In this document: positions 25,623 through 35,218 of the stretch, one piece after another
How positions within the stretch are numbered: the first letter of the stretch is position 1
Layout of the letters: each line of letters starts with the position of its first letter
Program-made: the position numbers and the translations under genes
The notes under the pieces: generated by a model
Database searches by the model: none
Told to the model about the DNA's origin: nothing
The model's input: the letters and a program-made list of their open reading frames with translations, nothing else
DNA from: Ardenticatenaceae bacterium
GTDB lineage: Bacteria; Chloroflexota; Anaerolineae; Promineifilales; Promineifilaceae
NCBI GenBank assembly: GCA_020634455.1
Contig: JACKBQ010000003.1
Coordinates: 1-64,000 of the forward strand
Length of the DNA stretch: 64,000 bases
Direction: 5' to 3'

Positions 25623-28600
25623 TCGTCCGGTGGCAACGGCCGTTTCCACCCGTGCATTCAAAGCGTAAGCCAAAAACTGGTCTCGCACCTGAGGATCATC
25701 AATTTGCTGGGCGTAACCGTGCAAGCAATCATGCGCCTGCTGCAATGCAGCCCGTGCGGCCGTGGGCTGCCCCGCCGCCGCCAACGCCTCCGCCCGGCAC
25801 ATAAACAAGTCCGGCTGCTCCCACACGTAAAACTCCCCGGCAAAAGCGTCTAAACCAGCCATCATTTCCGCCGTGTGTGCCAGCGCCGCCGTCGTGTCCC
25901 CGCGCAGCAGATGCAGCCGTGCCAGCCAGGCCAGATCGCTGAGCTGGTTTTGCCGCTCGCCAGAGGCCAGCCGAATTTGCTGGGCCTGCCGCAGGTGCGT
26001 TTCGGCCGTTGCCAACTGCCCCCGCCGCAGGTAAATGCGCCCGACAAGCTGCGTCAGCCAGCCAGTCACCCAGGCGTCATCAAAGGCACGCGCCTGGGAT
26101 AAGGCAGCTTCATAAATGGCCAATGCGCCGTCAAAATCCCCCCGCGCATCATGCGCCGCACCCACGTAGAGCAACGGCCGTATCGCCCGACCTTGAAATC
26201 CAATTTGGGTGTACAACGTTCTGGAAGCTTCAGCAAAGGTTTGTATCTGCTCTGCCGCATAGTAAAAGCCCCAGGCCGCCGCCAAACCAAACAATGCCTG
26301 CGCCTCGCCCAGTTTGTCCCCCTGCCGTTGGCTAATGGCCAGCGCCCGCTGCAAATGGCGCAGCGCCACGGCCGTTTCCCCCAAATTCAACGCCGTCCAG
26401 GCCAACCCAGACAAACATTGCACCTCGCCCGCCTCGTCGTGGGCTTGCTGGTACAGGCCGAGCGCTTGTTCGTAAAGGGAACGGCCGTTCCGATTGCGGC
26501 TCATGGTGATGGAGGCAGAAGCGGCCGTTACCAGCGCCCGCGCCGCCAAAATTGGCTCTTCTAGCTGCAAGAATTGGTCATGCACCCCCTGCAACACCGG
26601 AATGGCCGCTTCATAGTTGAGCTGAATTTGCGCTTCTAGCAACTGTAGTTGCGCCACCCGTTTTGGAGCCGGATGCCGCGCCAACAGCCTCTGCGCCAAA
26701 GCAAAAACAACCTTCTCCTCCTCGACGGAACGTCCCGTGACCCAGCTAAATGAAAGCCACAACAGCAGCGCCTCAAACAAGGTTGGCTCTGCCTCGTCCG
26801 GGGCAAAGTCGGGCAACATCTGGAACGGCTCGTAAGCCGCCCGCATCATGTCCAGCGCCCGCAGCATCTCCTGGTAAGCAAAAATGCGGCGATGATGATC
26901 CGCCGCCAGCCCGGCCCAGTGGAAAACCAAATCAAACGCTTCCCCTTGCCCGGCGTGGTACAAAATTGTCTCGGCCGCTTCTTGCTGCTGGCTCACAAGC
27001 TGCCGTTCGGCTCGCTGCGCCAACCAGGCGGCCGTTCGCCGATGCAGCCGCTGTTTACGAACGGCCGTTAACGTGGCATACACCGCCTCGCGCCCCAGAT
27101 CGTGCTGAAACTGGTAAATGGTTCCGGCAGGTGCAGCACTGGCAACAACCATGCCCCATTGCATGCCCCACTCCAACGCCTGCTCCGTTTCAGCCAAGCT
27201 GCGGGCGCAAATTTGCTGAAGCTGGCGCAGCGTGCCGCCGCCGTCCAGCACCGCCAGCGCCTCCAGCACCTGCCGCGCCCCAGGCGACAACCGCTGCAAG
27301 CGACGCTGCATCAGCGCCTGCACCGAGGCGGGCACTGGCAAATCGGTGGGCAATTGATCAGCTGTGGCAAGTTCTTGCAAAACGGCCGTTACAAACAGCG
27401 CATTTCCCCCGGTAGCCGCCGCCAGCATCGCCGCCACGTGCGGGCGGTAGCCAAGTGCCAATCGGGGCCAAAGGTGCGCGGTCAACTGCTCAATCTCCGC
27501 GCGCGTCAGCGGGTTCAGGCTCATGTGCGGCACGCTCTGACGCGCAAATTCGGCCAGCAGCAGCATTAGCGCCGGCTGCTCGGCCGCTTCTTCAGAGCGA
27601 AACGCCGTGATGACCAGCCAGGGGAATCGGCCCAACCGCTGCCCCAGGTAATGCAGCAGGCGCAAGCTTGTCTCATCCGCCCACTGCAAATCGTCCAGCA
27701 GCAGCACATACGGCTCCGGCAACCCGGTTGGCGACTGTGAGAGAAAATCTACAACGGCCGTAAACAAACGCTCCGGCTCATCTACCAAATTTTGAATCGT
27801 TACGGCCGTTTCCAGTCGTCTGGCCAGGGCGGGCAGCAAGCGGCTAAGGTAAGTTTGGGTGGCAGGCGGCAGCGCTTGCAGGGCGGCAGCGTCCAATCGG
27901 TGCAGATGGGCTTCTAAAATGGCCAGCCACGGCTGGTACGGCAGCGCCCGTGTGGATTCGTAGCAACTGCCCCGGTACACAATTGCCTGGGGCAACATTT
28001 GGCAAAATTGGGCCAACAGCCGCGATTTTCCGCCACCTGCCGGGGCGCTAACCAGCCGCAACTGCCCCTGACCGCTGCTGGCACGCTGCCAGGCGTTTTG
28101 CAGTTGAGTCATCTCGGCCTGTCTGCCCACAAAATCTGCGGTGGAAACGGCCGTTGGCCCCAAAACAGTTTCCGCAAGACGTGGTGGCGACGATCGCAGT
28201 TCGCCTGCTCCGATTTGCGCTTTTAGCTGCACCAACGCTGGCGTGAGGGGCACACCTAGCTCCGTTTGCAGCACCGTTTGGCAATGCTCAAACTGGCGCA
28301 AGGCTGCCTCGCGCTGGCCCAACTGGGCGTACAGCAGCATCAGCCGGGCGTGTCCATCTTCCAGCAGCGGGGTGTGGAGCACCAGCCGCTGGGCGTGGGG
28401 CAGCGCCGCCGCCAGTTCATTTTGAGCCACCAACGCATCAATGAGCTGAATCAGCCCGCGCTCTTGCAAATGATGAAAGCGAGCTTGCTGCCCTAGCAAC
28501 CATTGCTCAAATTCCGGGGCATCGTCCAGGGTGAGTCCGGTTACGAACTCAGCGCGGTAGAGGGAAACGGCCGTTTCCAGCTGCGACACCGTGGGGGCTT

Positions 28601-28928
28601 GCTTGTCCTCTTCCAAAATGGCTAAAAATTGAACCAGATCCACTGAAACGGCCGTAACATCAAGCTGCACCATCTCCCCGTCGGTGTGTAAAACCGCCTG
28701 CCCCAACTGCTTCCGTACCCGGCTGAGCAGCACCGCCAACGCGCGGCTGGGGGAATTTGCTTCCTGGCAAAACAGAAGCATCAGCTTGCGGCGAGTTTGT
28801 GGCTGTTGGATCGTGGCCAAATAGGCCACCAACGCCCGCGTTTTGCGGCGCAGTGTGACAATCTGGCCGTTGCGTGTGGCTGAAAATGAACCCAGTATTT
28901 GAAGCGAAACAGGCGTGGGATGGCTCAT
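25608..28928 (-). CDS. BTAD-type regulator with AAA ATPase and TPR domains (SARP/AfsR-like)
   Basis: A 1106-residue multidomain regulator. Residues 1-95 form a winged-helix DNA-binding domain of OmpR/SARP type, followed by a bacterial transcriptional activator domain (about 100-245) with FEHCQTVLQTELGVPLTP. An AAA-type ATPase begins with GRQAEMTQL; its Walker A is APAGGGKSRLLAQ near residue 298 and Walker B is YVLLLDDLQWADETS. The C-terminal 450 residues are TPR-like helical repeats. Such proteins sense signals through ATPase/TPR parts and activate nearby genes. The divergent wax ester synthase gene is an obvious target candidate. About ten ACGGCCGT copies lie inside. Confidence 0.85.
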   Translation of the reverse strand: MSHPTPVSLQILGSFSATRNGQIVTLRRKTRALVAYLATIQQPQTRRKLMLLFCQEANSPSRALAVLLSRVRKQLGQAVLHTDGEMVQLDVTAVSVDLVQFLAILEEDKQAPTVSQLETAVSLYRAEFVTGLTLDDAPEFEQWLLGQQARFHHLQERGLIQLIDALVAQNELAAALPHAQRLVLHTPLLEDGHARLMLLYAQLGQREAALRQFEHCQTVLQTELGVPLTPALVQLKAQIGAGELRSSPPRLAETVLGPTAVSTADFVGRQAEMTQLQNAWQRASSGQGQLRLVSAPAGGGKSRLLAQFCQMLPQAIVYRGSCYESTRALPYQPWLAILEAHLHRLDAAALQALPPATQTYLSRLLPALARRLETAVTIQNLVDEPERLFTAVVDFLSQSPTGLPEPYVLLLDDLQWADETSLRLLHYLGQRLGRFPWLVITAFRSEEAAEQPALMLLLAEFARQSVPHMSLNPLTRAEIEQLTAHLWPRLALGYRPHVAAMLAAATGGNALFVTAVLQELATADQLPTDLPVPASVQALMQRRLQRLSPGARQVLEALAVLDGGGTLRQLQQICARSLAETEQALEWGMQWGMVVASAAPAGTIYQFQHDLGREAVYATLTAVRKQRLHRRTAAWLAQRAERQLVSQQQEAAETILYHAGQGEAFDLVFHWAGLAADHHRRIFAYQEMLRALDMMRAAYEPFQMLPDFAPDEAEPTLFEALLLWLSFSWVTGRSVEEEKVVFALAQRLLARHPAPKRVAQLQLLEAQIQLNYEAAIPVLQGVHDQFLQLEEPILAARALVTAASASITMSRNRNGRSLYEQALGLYQQAHDEAGEVQCLSGLAWTALNLGETAVALRHLQRALAISQRQGDKLGEAQALFGLAAAWGFYYAAEQIQTFAEASRTLYTQIGFQGRAIRPLLYVGAAHDARGDFDGALAIYEAALSQARAFDDAWVTGWLTQLVGRIYLRRGQLATAETHLRQAQQIRLASGERQNQLSDLAWLARLHLLRGDTTAALAHTAEMMAGLDAFAGEFYVWEQPDLFMCRAEALAAAGQPTAARAALQQAHDCLHGYAQQIDDPQVRDQFLAYALNARVETAVATGRIGNQ

Positions 28929-29094
28929 AGTTTCAGATTTTACAAACGAGTGAAATGTTGCCGCAATAATTTGGTTAACAATTCCCGGCTATGGTCAGGC
29001 GGTACCGGCTGAGATATACTGTAAATGTAAGTTTCACCAGTTTCAAGCAGAGTAGGTTTTTTGTGATTTTCTCAATTTTACAGGAGACGGCCGT

Positions 29095-30690
29095 ATGCCC
29101 AAGACCCACCCCCTGACCACCGTGGATGCAGCCTGGCTGCGCATGGAAGACCCCACCAATTTGATGATGGTTTCTGGCATCATCACCTTCAAAAAAATGG
29201 TTGATTTTGACCATCTCAAAGCGGTTATTGAGCATAAACTGCTCTCTTTCGACCGGTTTCGGATGCGCGTGGTGCAATCTCGCCTGCCGTTTGCCCCCGC
29301 CTATTGGGAACCAGACCCCACCTTCAACCTAAACGCCCACCTGCATCGAGTGGCGCTGCCCTCTCCCGGTGACAAAGCCACTCTGCAAGAAATGGTGAGC
29401 GATCTGATGAGTACGCCACTGGATTTCGCCAAGCCGCTGTGGCAGTTCCATCTCATCGAAAATTATGGCGAGGGGTGCGCCGTCATGTGTCGCCTACACC
29501 ATTGCATTGCCGATGGCATGGCGTTGGTGTTTGTACTGCTCTCGCTGACCGACATGATGCCCGGCGTGCCGCCACCTACTGGCGCTGGTTACAGCCCAGC
29601 GGAAGAGGATGAGACAGACCAAACCAGCAAGATGCTCAATGCGCTGGTGCAGCAAGGGGCCAAAGCGATGAGCACCGTTTGGGAAACTACCAGCAAGGTC
29701 GCAGCTGAGGGGCTGGAAGCGCTGGTGAATCCAGCCCACGCTATGGAACTGGCTCTCAAGGGAACCGATACGGCGCTGGCCGCTGGCCGCCTCTTTTTGC
29801 GCTCGCCGGACCCCAAAACGTTGTTCAAAGGGCAATTGGGCGTAGCTAAACGGGCAGCTTGGTCCAAGCCAATACCGCTACGAGACGTAAAAGCAATTAA
29901 AAATGCGACGGGCGGCACGGTCAACGACGTGTTGGTTTCAGCCATGACTGGCTCATTGCGGCGTTACATGTTGGGCCGGGGAGCCAATGTGGAGGGACTT
30001 AACTTCCGTGCGGCCGTTCCTGTCAATTTGCGCACGCCAGAGGAAATGGGCGACTTGGGCAACAAGTTCGGCATCGTTTTCCTCTCGCTACCCATCGGCA
30101 TTGGCGACCCATTAGATCGGCTGCACGAAGTCCACAAGCGCATGGTTGAGCTGAAAAATTCCAAAGAAGCGCCGGTAGCTTTGGGCATTCTAAGCGCGAT
30201 GGGCATGTCGCCCAACGAGCTTCAGGGCACGCTGGTGAATATGTTCGGCTCCAAAACAACGGCCGTTATGACCAACGTTCCCGGCCCGCCCATGCCCCTC
30301 TACCTGGCCGGGCAAGAAATTGAAGGGCTGATGTTCTGGGTGCCGCAGTCTGGACGGGTTTCGTTGGGCATTAGCATCATCAGCTATGCCAACAAGGTTT
30401 TCCTGGGCGTGGCCACCGACGCTGGTCTGGTGCCAGACCCGAACGAAATTATGGACGGCTTTTACGCTGAGTTTGAGGCGTTGTTGGAGTTGGTACGGGA
30501 GGCCGAAGCAGTGGCCGCTGCAGAAACCACCAAAGCAGCAAGCGCGTCGGTGAAAACGGCTACTGCGGCTCCGCTCAGCACAGGCGTTTCCACCCACGCC
30601 GACCAATGCCAGGCAACTACCAAAAGCGGCCGTCAATGCCGCAATCATCCCCTGGATGGGTCTGCGTATTGCCGTTTGCATCAGCCCTAA
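29095..30690 (+). CDS. Wax ester synthase/diacylglycerol acyltransferase with Cys-rich C-terminal tail
   Basis: A 531-residue WS/DGAT that joins acyl-CoA to long alcohols or diacylglycerol for storage lipid. The catalytic HHxxxDG is at residues 135-141 (LHHCIADGMAL). PLWQFHLIENY, AVPVNLRTPEEMGDLGNKFG and TNVPGPPMPLYLAG are further family landmarks. After residue 490 comes an Ala/Thr linker and a 30-residue module CQATTKSGRQCRNHPLDG...YCRLHQP, a small Cys/His (probably zinc-binding) domain seen at the ends of varied proteins. Such a tail is not usual for WS/DGAT. AGGAG lies before the ATG with an ACGGCCGT copy as spacer. Confidence 0.88.
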   Translation: MPKTHPLTTVDAAWLRMEDPTNLMMVSGIITFKKMVDFDHLKAVIEHKLLSFDRFRMRVVQSRLPFAPAYWEPDPTFNLNAHLHRVALPSPGDKATLQEMVSDLMSTPLDFAKPLWQFHLIENYGEGCAVMCRLHHCIADGMALVFVLLSLTDMMPGVPPPTGAGYSPAEEDETDQTSKMLNALVQQGAKAMSTVWETTSKVAAEGLEALVNPAHAMELALKGTDTALAAGRLFLRSPDPKTLFKGQLGVAKRAAWSKPIPLRDVKAIKNATGGTVNDVLVSAMTGSLRRYMLGRGANVEGLNFRAAVPVNLRTPEEMGDLGNKFGIVFLSLPIGIGDPLDRLHEVHKRMVELKNSKEAPVALGILSAMGMSPNELQGTLVNMFGSKTTAVMTNVPGPPMPLYLAGQEIEGLMFWVPQSGRVSLGISIISYANKVFLGVATDAGLVPDPNEIMDGFYAEFEALLELVREAEAVAAAETTKAASASVKTATAAPLSTGVSTHADQCQATTKSGRQCRNHPLDGSAYCRLHQP

Positions 30691-30735
30691 GATCTACATT
30701 TTTTGCCAACAAAGCTTGGCAAAATAATGAATAAA

Positions 30736-30780
30736 TAACAATGAATGGTGAATAAAACACCAGTTCACCATTCATTGTTA
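30736..30780. terminator. 17-bp perfect hairpin between WS/DGAT and second regulator
   Basis: TAACAATGAATGGTGAA (30736-30752) and TTCACCATTCATTGTTA (30764-30780) pair perfectly around an 11-base loop. It follows the WS/DGAT gene by 45 bases. There is no clean T-run, so it may be a repeat that slows or stabilises the transcript end rather than a classical terminator. Confidence 0.55.
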
Positions 30781-30823
30781 ATTGTTCTCAATTCATTATT
30801 CAATTTCCATCCTGGTTATCGCC

Positions 30824-33800
30824 ATGAGCGAACCGCTCCACTTCCACCTGCTGGGTGGCTTGCAAATTAGCATTCCAAACAAAAAACCGCTCCGGTTTTC
30901 GGCGCGGCGGGCTGAGCTGCTGCTGGTATATCTGGCGCTTAACCGACGGGAGCACAGCCGCGAAACGTTGGCGACGCTGCTTTGGGACGACCGCCCGCAC
31001 AAGCAAGCAATGGCTAATTTGCGGGCGCTGCTGGCCCAACTGCCCAAAAATTTACGGCCGTATCTCACCATCAATCGCCAGGCAGTTATGTTTCAGCCAG
31101 AAGCGCCGCTGTGGATTGACAGTCTGGCATTTACTGAAAAACTGACCCAGGCCAACAGCCCCGAAACGCTGGCCGAAGCGCTGAATCTGTACGCTGGCCC
31201 ATTTTTGGATGGCGTTTTTGTGCGCGAAAGTCGCGGTTTGGAAGAGTGGACGGCCGTTTTGCGGGAGCGACTTAACTACCAGGCAATCGAAGCCCATCTG
31301 CAAATTGTGCAAACATCGCTGCATCGGCGCGCGTACGCCACCGGCATCATCTATGGTCGCGCCCTGATTGGCCTGGACCCCTTGCGAGAGCATGCTCACC
31401 GCCTGCTGATGCGGCTGCTGGCGCGGGATGGGCAGCATAACGCGGCGCTGGCGCAATACGAACAGTGCCGCAACACCCTGGCCGAAGAGCTAGGGGTTAC
31501 GCCTTCTGCAGAGACCCATCAGCTCTTTTTGCGCGTTCAGGCGGCAAAACAAGCGCTGCCCACCGCATTACCCACCCCCGCCACGCCTTTTGTAGGGCGG
31601 CAAGCTGAACTGGCTTTCATTAGCGAGATGTTGGATGATCCCAGCTGCCGCTTGCTCACCCTGGTTGGCACAGGGGGCGTGGGCAAAACCCGGCTGGCGT
31701 TGCAAACGGCCGCTTTGCGCAAAACGGATTATCTGAACGGCGTCTTTTTTGTCTCGCTTTCCAGTTTGGAAACGGCCGTTGACCTGCCTTTAGCCGTTGC
31801 CAACAGTATGAATCTGGCATTTCAGGGGCAAACTGCGTCCGAATCGCAACTGTTTTCGGCACTGGCCAATCAGGAAGTGCTGCTTATTTTGGACAATGGT
31901 GAGCATTTGCTGCCTGAGGCGGCCAATTTTGTCAGCCACCTGCTGCACGCGACCACGGCCGCCACCTTGCTGGTAACCTCCCGGGAACGGCTGCATTTGC
32001 CATCTGAACAAAGTTTTGATTTGATGGGGCTGACCAACAGTGCCGTTGCCGAGCAATTTTTTGTGGCGTGTGCCCGCCGGATTTTGCCTGATTTTGCCCT
32101 GACGGCCGTAACGCGAACGGCCGTTCACCACATTTGTACATTGGTAGATGGGTTGCCGCTGGGGATTGAGCTGGCTGCGGCCTGGGTACACATGCTTTCT
32201 TGTGCCGAAATTGCCCAGGAAATTGAGCAAAATATTGATTTTTTGACCGCGCCGGAAAATGGACGACCCGCGCGGCACCAAAGCTTGCGGGCCGTGTTTG
32301 AATATTCCTGGCGACTGCTGCATCCGGCTGAACAAGCGGCGCTGCAAAAACTGGCTGTGTTTCGGGGCGGCTTTACCCGCGAAGCTGCCCAGGCGGTGGT
32401 CGGGGCCAATTTGCTCATGTTGCGCTCGCTGGTAGACAAGTCGCTGCTTTACCGCGCCAACGAGCCAGAAGGTCGGTATGGCTTGCTGGAGGTGCTGCGG
32501 CAGCACGTTTTGGCTAAATGGGACGATCAGGCAGCAACTCAGGATAGCCACAGTCGGTATTACGGCCGTTTCCTGCAAACCCATGAACCCAACCTGCGCC
32601 CACAAACTCGCCAGCAAACGGTCACCCTGCTGTTGGTTGAGCTGGAAAATTGCCGCCGCGCCTGGCAAACGGCCGTTGCTCGTGAGCCGCTGGATGTTGT
32701 GGCGCTGTCCAGCTTTGTGAATGCGCTTTACGCCATCTTCCACGCCCGCGCCTGGTTTGGCGAAGGGTATGATTTGTTACATCTGGCATTGGCAAAATTG
32801 ACCACTGCCCCCGCTACCGCCGACCGAGATCAGGTGCTTAGCCGCTTGCTAACCCGACTGGGCAGCTTGGCCGCCTACATGGGGCAATTTGAGCAGGCAT
32901 TAATCCATCACCGGGACAGTTTGCAGTACGGCCGTTCCGCTGCCTCCCCCCTGGAATTAGCCACCAATTACATCGGTCTGGCACAGGTAAATGATGTGCT
33001 AGGGCACTTAACCGAAGCAAAAAAATATGCCCAAAGCGCCTACCATTTGTATGAAACAGCCAATGATGAAGAAGGCATGGTTGTAGCCCTGCGCAAGATG
33101 GCCAGCGCTGCACAGGGCAGCGGTAAATTTGAAGAGGCGGTTGAAATATACAGCCAATGCCTTGCCATCTGTCGCCAGGCTGAAGATTTGCAGGGTATTG
33201 CCCGTGCCAGCACCGGTTTAGGCAACGCCCTGGCCGATTTGGGCGCTTACGAAAAAGCCCTGACTGCTTATTTGGAGAGCCTGGCCATCTACCAACAAAT
33301 GAATAACCGGTACAGCACCGCGCTGGTGCTGGGTAATATTGGTACCATCGAGTCTGAATTGGGGCAGCAGCCAGAGGCTCGCGCCCGGTACGAAGCAAGT
33401 TATGCAATTTGTGCCGAAATTGGCGACCAGGCGGGCATGGGGCTGGCTCTGATGAACATGGCGATTACCCACGAGCGGGAAGAAAATCTTGAAGAGGCGC
33501 GGCATTTTTATCTGAAAGGCATCAAAATTTTGAAGCAGGTCAATTATGTAGCTGTTTTGCCTACGGCGCTTATGGGTATTGGTTTGGTACTTGCCAGGTT
33601 GGGGGATGCAAAAACGGCCCGATCCTTTTTGCATGAATCTTTGCAGCTTTGCCAGGCCAATGGTTTGGTGCCACCCCTTACGCGTGGCATCCTGGCGGTT
33701 GGCCAGCTGCTTCATTTAGAAAATGCCAACCAGCAGGCGTTATCGTTGGCGCTGGTGGCGCTTGATCACCCCAAAAGCAACAAAGAAACGGTGCAGCTGG

Positions 33801-33952
33801 CAGAAAAAACGGCCGAAAACGCACGCCAATCATTGACTCCAGAAGACATTGCGGCGGCTGAAACTTGGGTGGCAGAAACAGTGTTTGATGCGGTGGTAAC
33901 GGCCGTTCTGCAAGAAACGCACCCCCAAACAGCTACTCTGAAAAATCGTTAG
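30824..33952 (+). CDS. BTAD-type regulator with NB-ARC-like ATPase and TPR repeats
   Basis: A 1042-residue regulator. It begins MSEPLHFHLLGGLQI, the usual start of the winged-helix domain of SARP-like proteins. A BTAD follows (EHAHRLLMRLLARDGQHNAA, then EQCRNTLAEELGVTPSAETH). The ATPase starts FVGRQAELAFI with Walker A VGTGGVGKTRLAL near residue 281 and VLLILDNGEHLL as Walker B. The C-terminal third has TPR repeats with ARASTGLGNALADLGAYEKAL and similar. The ATG at 30824 is used because the family begins there. It flanks the WS/DGAT gene on the side opposite a second BTAD regulator. Confidence 0.85.
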   Translation: MSEPLHFHLLGGLQISIPNKKPLRFSARRAELLLVYLALNRREHSRETLATLLWDDRPHKQAMANLRALLAQLPKNLRPYLTINRQAVMFQPEAPLWIDSLAFTEKLTQANSPETLAEALNLYAGPFLDGVFVRESRGLEEWTAVLRERLNYQAIEAHLQIVQTSLHRRAYATGIIYGRALIGLDPLREHAHRLLMRLLARDGQHNAALAQYEQCRNTLAEELGVTPSAETHQLFLRVQAAKQALPTALPTPATPFVGRQAELAFISEMLDDPSCRLLTLVGTGGVGKTRLALQTAALRKTDYLNGVFFVSLSSLETAVDLPLAVANSMNLAFQGQTASESQLFSALANQEVLLILDNGEHLLPEAANFVSHLLHATTAATLLVTSRERLHLPSEQSFDLMGLTNSAVAEQFFVACARRILPDFALTAVTRTAVHHICTLVDGLPLGIELAAAWVHMLSCAEIAQEIEQNIDFLTAPENGRPARHQSLRAVFEYSWRLLHPAEQAALQKLAVFRGGFTREAAQAVVGANLLMLRSLVDKSLLYRANEPEGRYGLLEVLRQHVLAKWDDQAATQDSHSRYYGRFLQTHEPNLRPQTRQQTVTLLLVELENCRRAWQTAVAREPLDVVALSSFVNALYAIFHARAWFGEGYDLLHLALAKLTTAPATADRDQVLSRLLTRLGSLAAYMGQFEQALIHHRDSLQYGRSAASPLELATNYIGLAQVNDVLGHLTEAKKYAQSAYHLYETANDEEGMVVALRKMASAAQGSGKFEEAVEIYSQCLAICRQAEDLQGIARASTGLGNALADLGAYEKALTAYLESLAIYQQMNNRYSTALVLGNIGTIESELGQQPEARARYEASYAICAEIGDQAGMGLALMNMAITHEREENLEEARHFYLKGIKILKQVNYVAVLPTALMGIGLVLARLGDAKTARSFLHESLQLCQANGLVPPLTRGILAVGQLLHLENANQQALSLALVALDHPKSNKETVQLAEKTAENARQSLTPEDIAAAETWVAETVFDAVVTAVLQETHPQTATLKNR

Positions 33953-33966
33953 CCATCATCCCCTGC

Positions 33967-34932
33967 CTAATTCAAGTAATGGTACAAATCTCCGCCAAAC
34001 TGGGGCTGGCGTAACTTACTCAATGCCGTTTTTTCAATCTGGCGAATACGTTCGCGGGACAAATCAAACAGTTGGCCCACTTCTTTAAGCGTATGCGATT
34101 CATGACCGCGCAAGCCATACCGTAAACAAAGCACGCTCATTTCACGGGGGGTCAAATAATCCAGCAAGCTGTTGATGCGCTCATGGAGCATTTTTTCCGC
34201 AACCGCTTCATTGGGTTGCGGTGACAAATCATCTTCTACAAACGCGCCTAGCTCGGTATCTTCGGGGCCAGCCGGCTGTTCCAAAGAAAGCAAGGGGGTG
34301 GTGATGCGCAACAGCATTCGGATCCGCTCTGGACTCATGCCGGTATGTTCGGATAGCTCCTCTGGGCGTGGCGGACGGCCGTTCTGCTGTTCCAGCTCTT
34401 GTTTGGCCAAATAAAGCTGACGAATGCTGGAGGTTTTATTGGCCGGAATGCGAATGATACGGCCGTAATTAACAATTGCCCTGGTTACCGATTGGCGAAT
34501 CCACCAGGTGGCATAGGTGCTAAAGCGATTCCCCAGCGTGTGGTCAAATTTGTCAACGGCCGTTAGCAAGCCCACATTGCCTTCCTGAATCAAATCCAAA
34601 AAATCGAGCCCCTGCCCCCGATATTTTTTAGCAACGCTAATTACCAAACGCATGTTTGCCTGCACCAGCCGGGAACGCGCCTCCGCTTCTTGCTCTTTCA
34701 CACAAAGCCAATATTGGCGCTCTTCGGCAGGAAGATTTTTTGCTAATTGAACATCTGCTTCCTTCCCAGCAGCAATCTGCTCTGCCAAAATTAATTCTTC
34801 CTTGGCTGTAAGCAGTTTAGAACGACGGCTCTCTTTAAGGTACTGGCCTATAAAATCAAAAGCTGTTGGTTCTTCAGCACCGCTTACCTCAGCTGGCTGC
34901 CAATTGTTGCCTGATTCCGTCATTGTTTTCAT
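33967..34932 (-). CDS. RNA polymerase sigma-70 factor (RpoD/SigA-like, lacking region 1.1)
   Basis: A 321-residue group 1/2 sigma factor. It has region 1.2 (DFIGQYLKESRRSKLLTAKEE), region 2 with LVQANMRLVISVAKKYRG and RFSTYATWWIRQSVTRAI (-10 recognition), region 3, and region 4 with LTPREMSVLCLRYGL and LFDLSRERIRQIEKTAL (-35 recognition). It lacks the acidic region 1.1, so it is either a short housekeeping factor or a group 2 alternative factor. An insertion (PAEERQYWLCVKEQEAEA) lies between regions 1.2 and 2. The ATG at 34932 follows AAAGGAAAA. Confidence 0.92.
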   Translation of the reverse strand: MKTMTESGNNWQPAEVSGAEEPTAFDFIGQYLKESRRSKLLTAKEELILAEQIAAGKEADVQLAKNLPAEERQYWLCVKEQEAEARSRLVQANMRLVISVAKKYRGQGLDFLDLIQEGNVGLLTAVDKFDHTLGNRFSTYATWWIRQSVTRAIVNYGRIIRIPANKTSSIRQLYLAKQELEQQNGRPPRPEELSEHTGMSPERIRMLLRITTPLLSLEQPAGPEDTELGAFVEDDLSPQPNEAVAEKMLHERINSLLDYLTPREMSVLCLRYGLRGHESHTLKEVGQLFDLSRERIRQIEKTALSKLRQPQFGGDLYHYLN

Positions 34933-35033
34933 GGCGTTTTCCTTTTTTCTCAGCCCAGGGTCTCCAGGTTGGTTTCTCTTCCTCATCTGTTTGTGAAGCC
35001 AAAAATGCATGAAATGATAAAAAAGCTAGGCAA

Positions 35034-35063
35034 AGTATATACTTTTTGTCTATATTTTGTCAA
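35034..35063 (-). promoter_or_regulatory. Promoter of the sigma factor gene
   Basis: On the minus strand TTGACA (35063-35058) and TATACT (35039-35034) are 18 bases apart in very AT-rich DNA. It lies about 100 bases upstream of the sigma factor start codon, so the leader is of ordinary length. Confidence 0.65.
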
Positions 35064-35218
35064 TATAATAACTACATATCGTCGCACTCTCACCTTCCCT
35101 TTATAATCAAACGAACAACTGAGACACAAAGGGTCGGGATTCCCGATCGTTTCACCCAAACAGGCTCAGAAAACAAATCGCTTTGCCGTTTGCCAAACTG
35201 GCAACGCCAGAAAACCGG

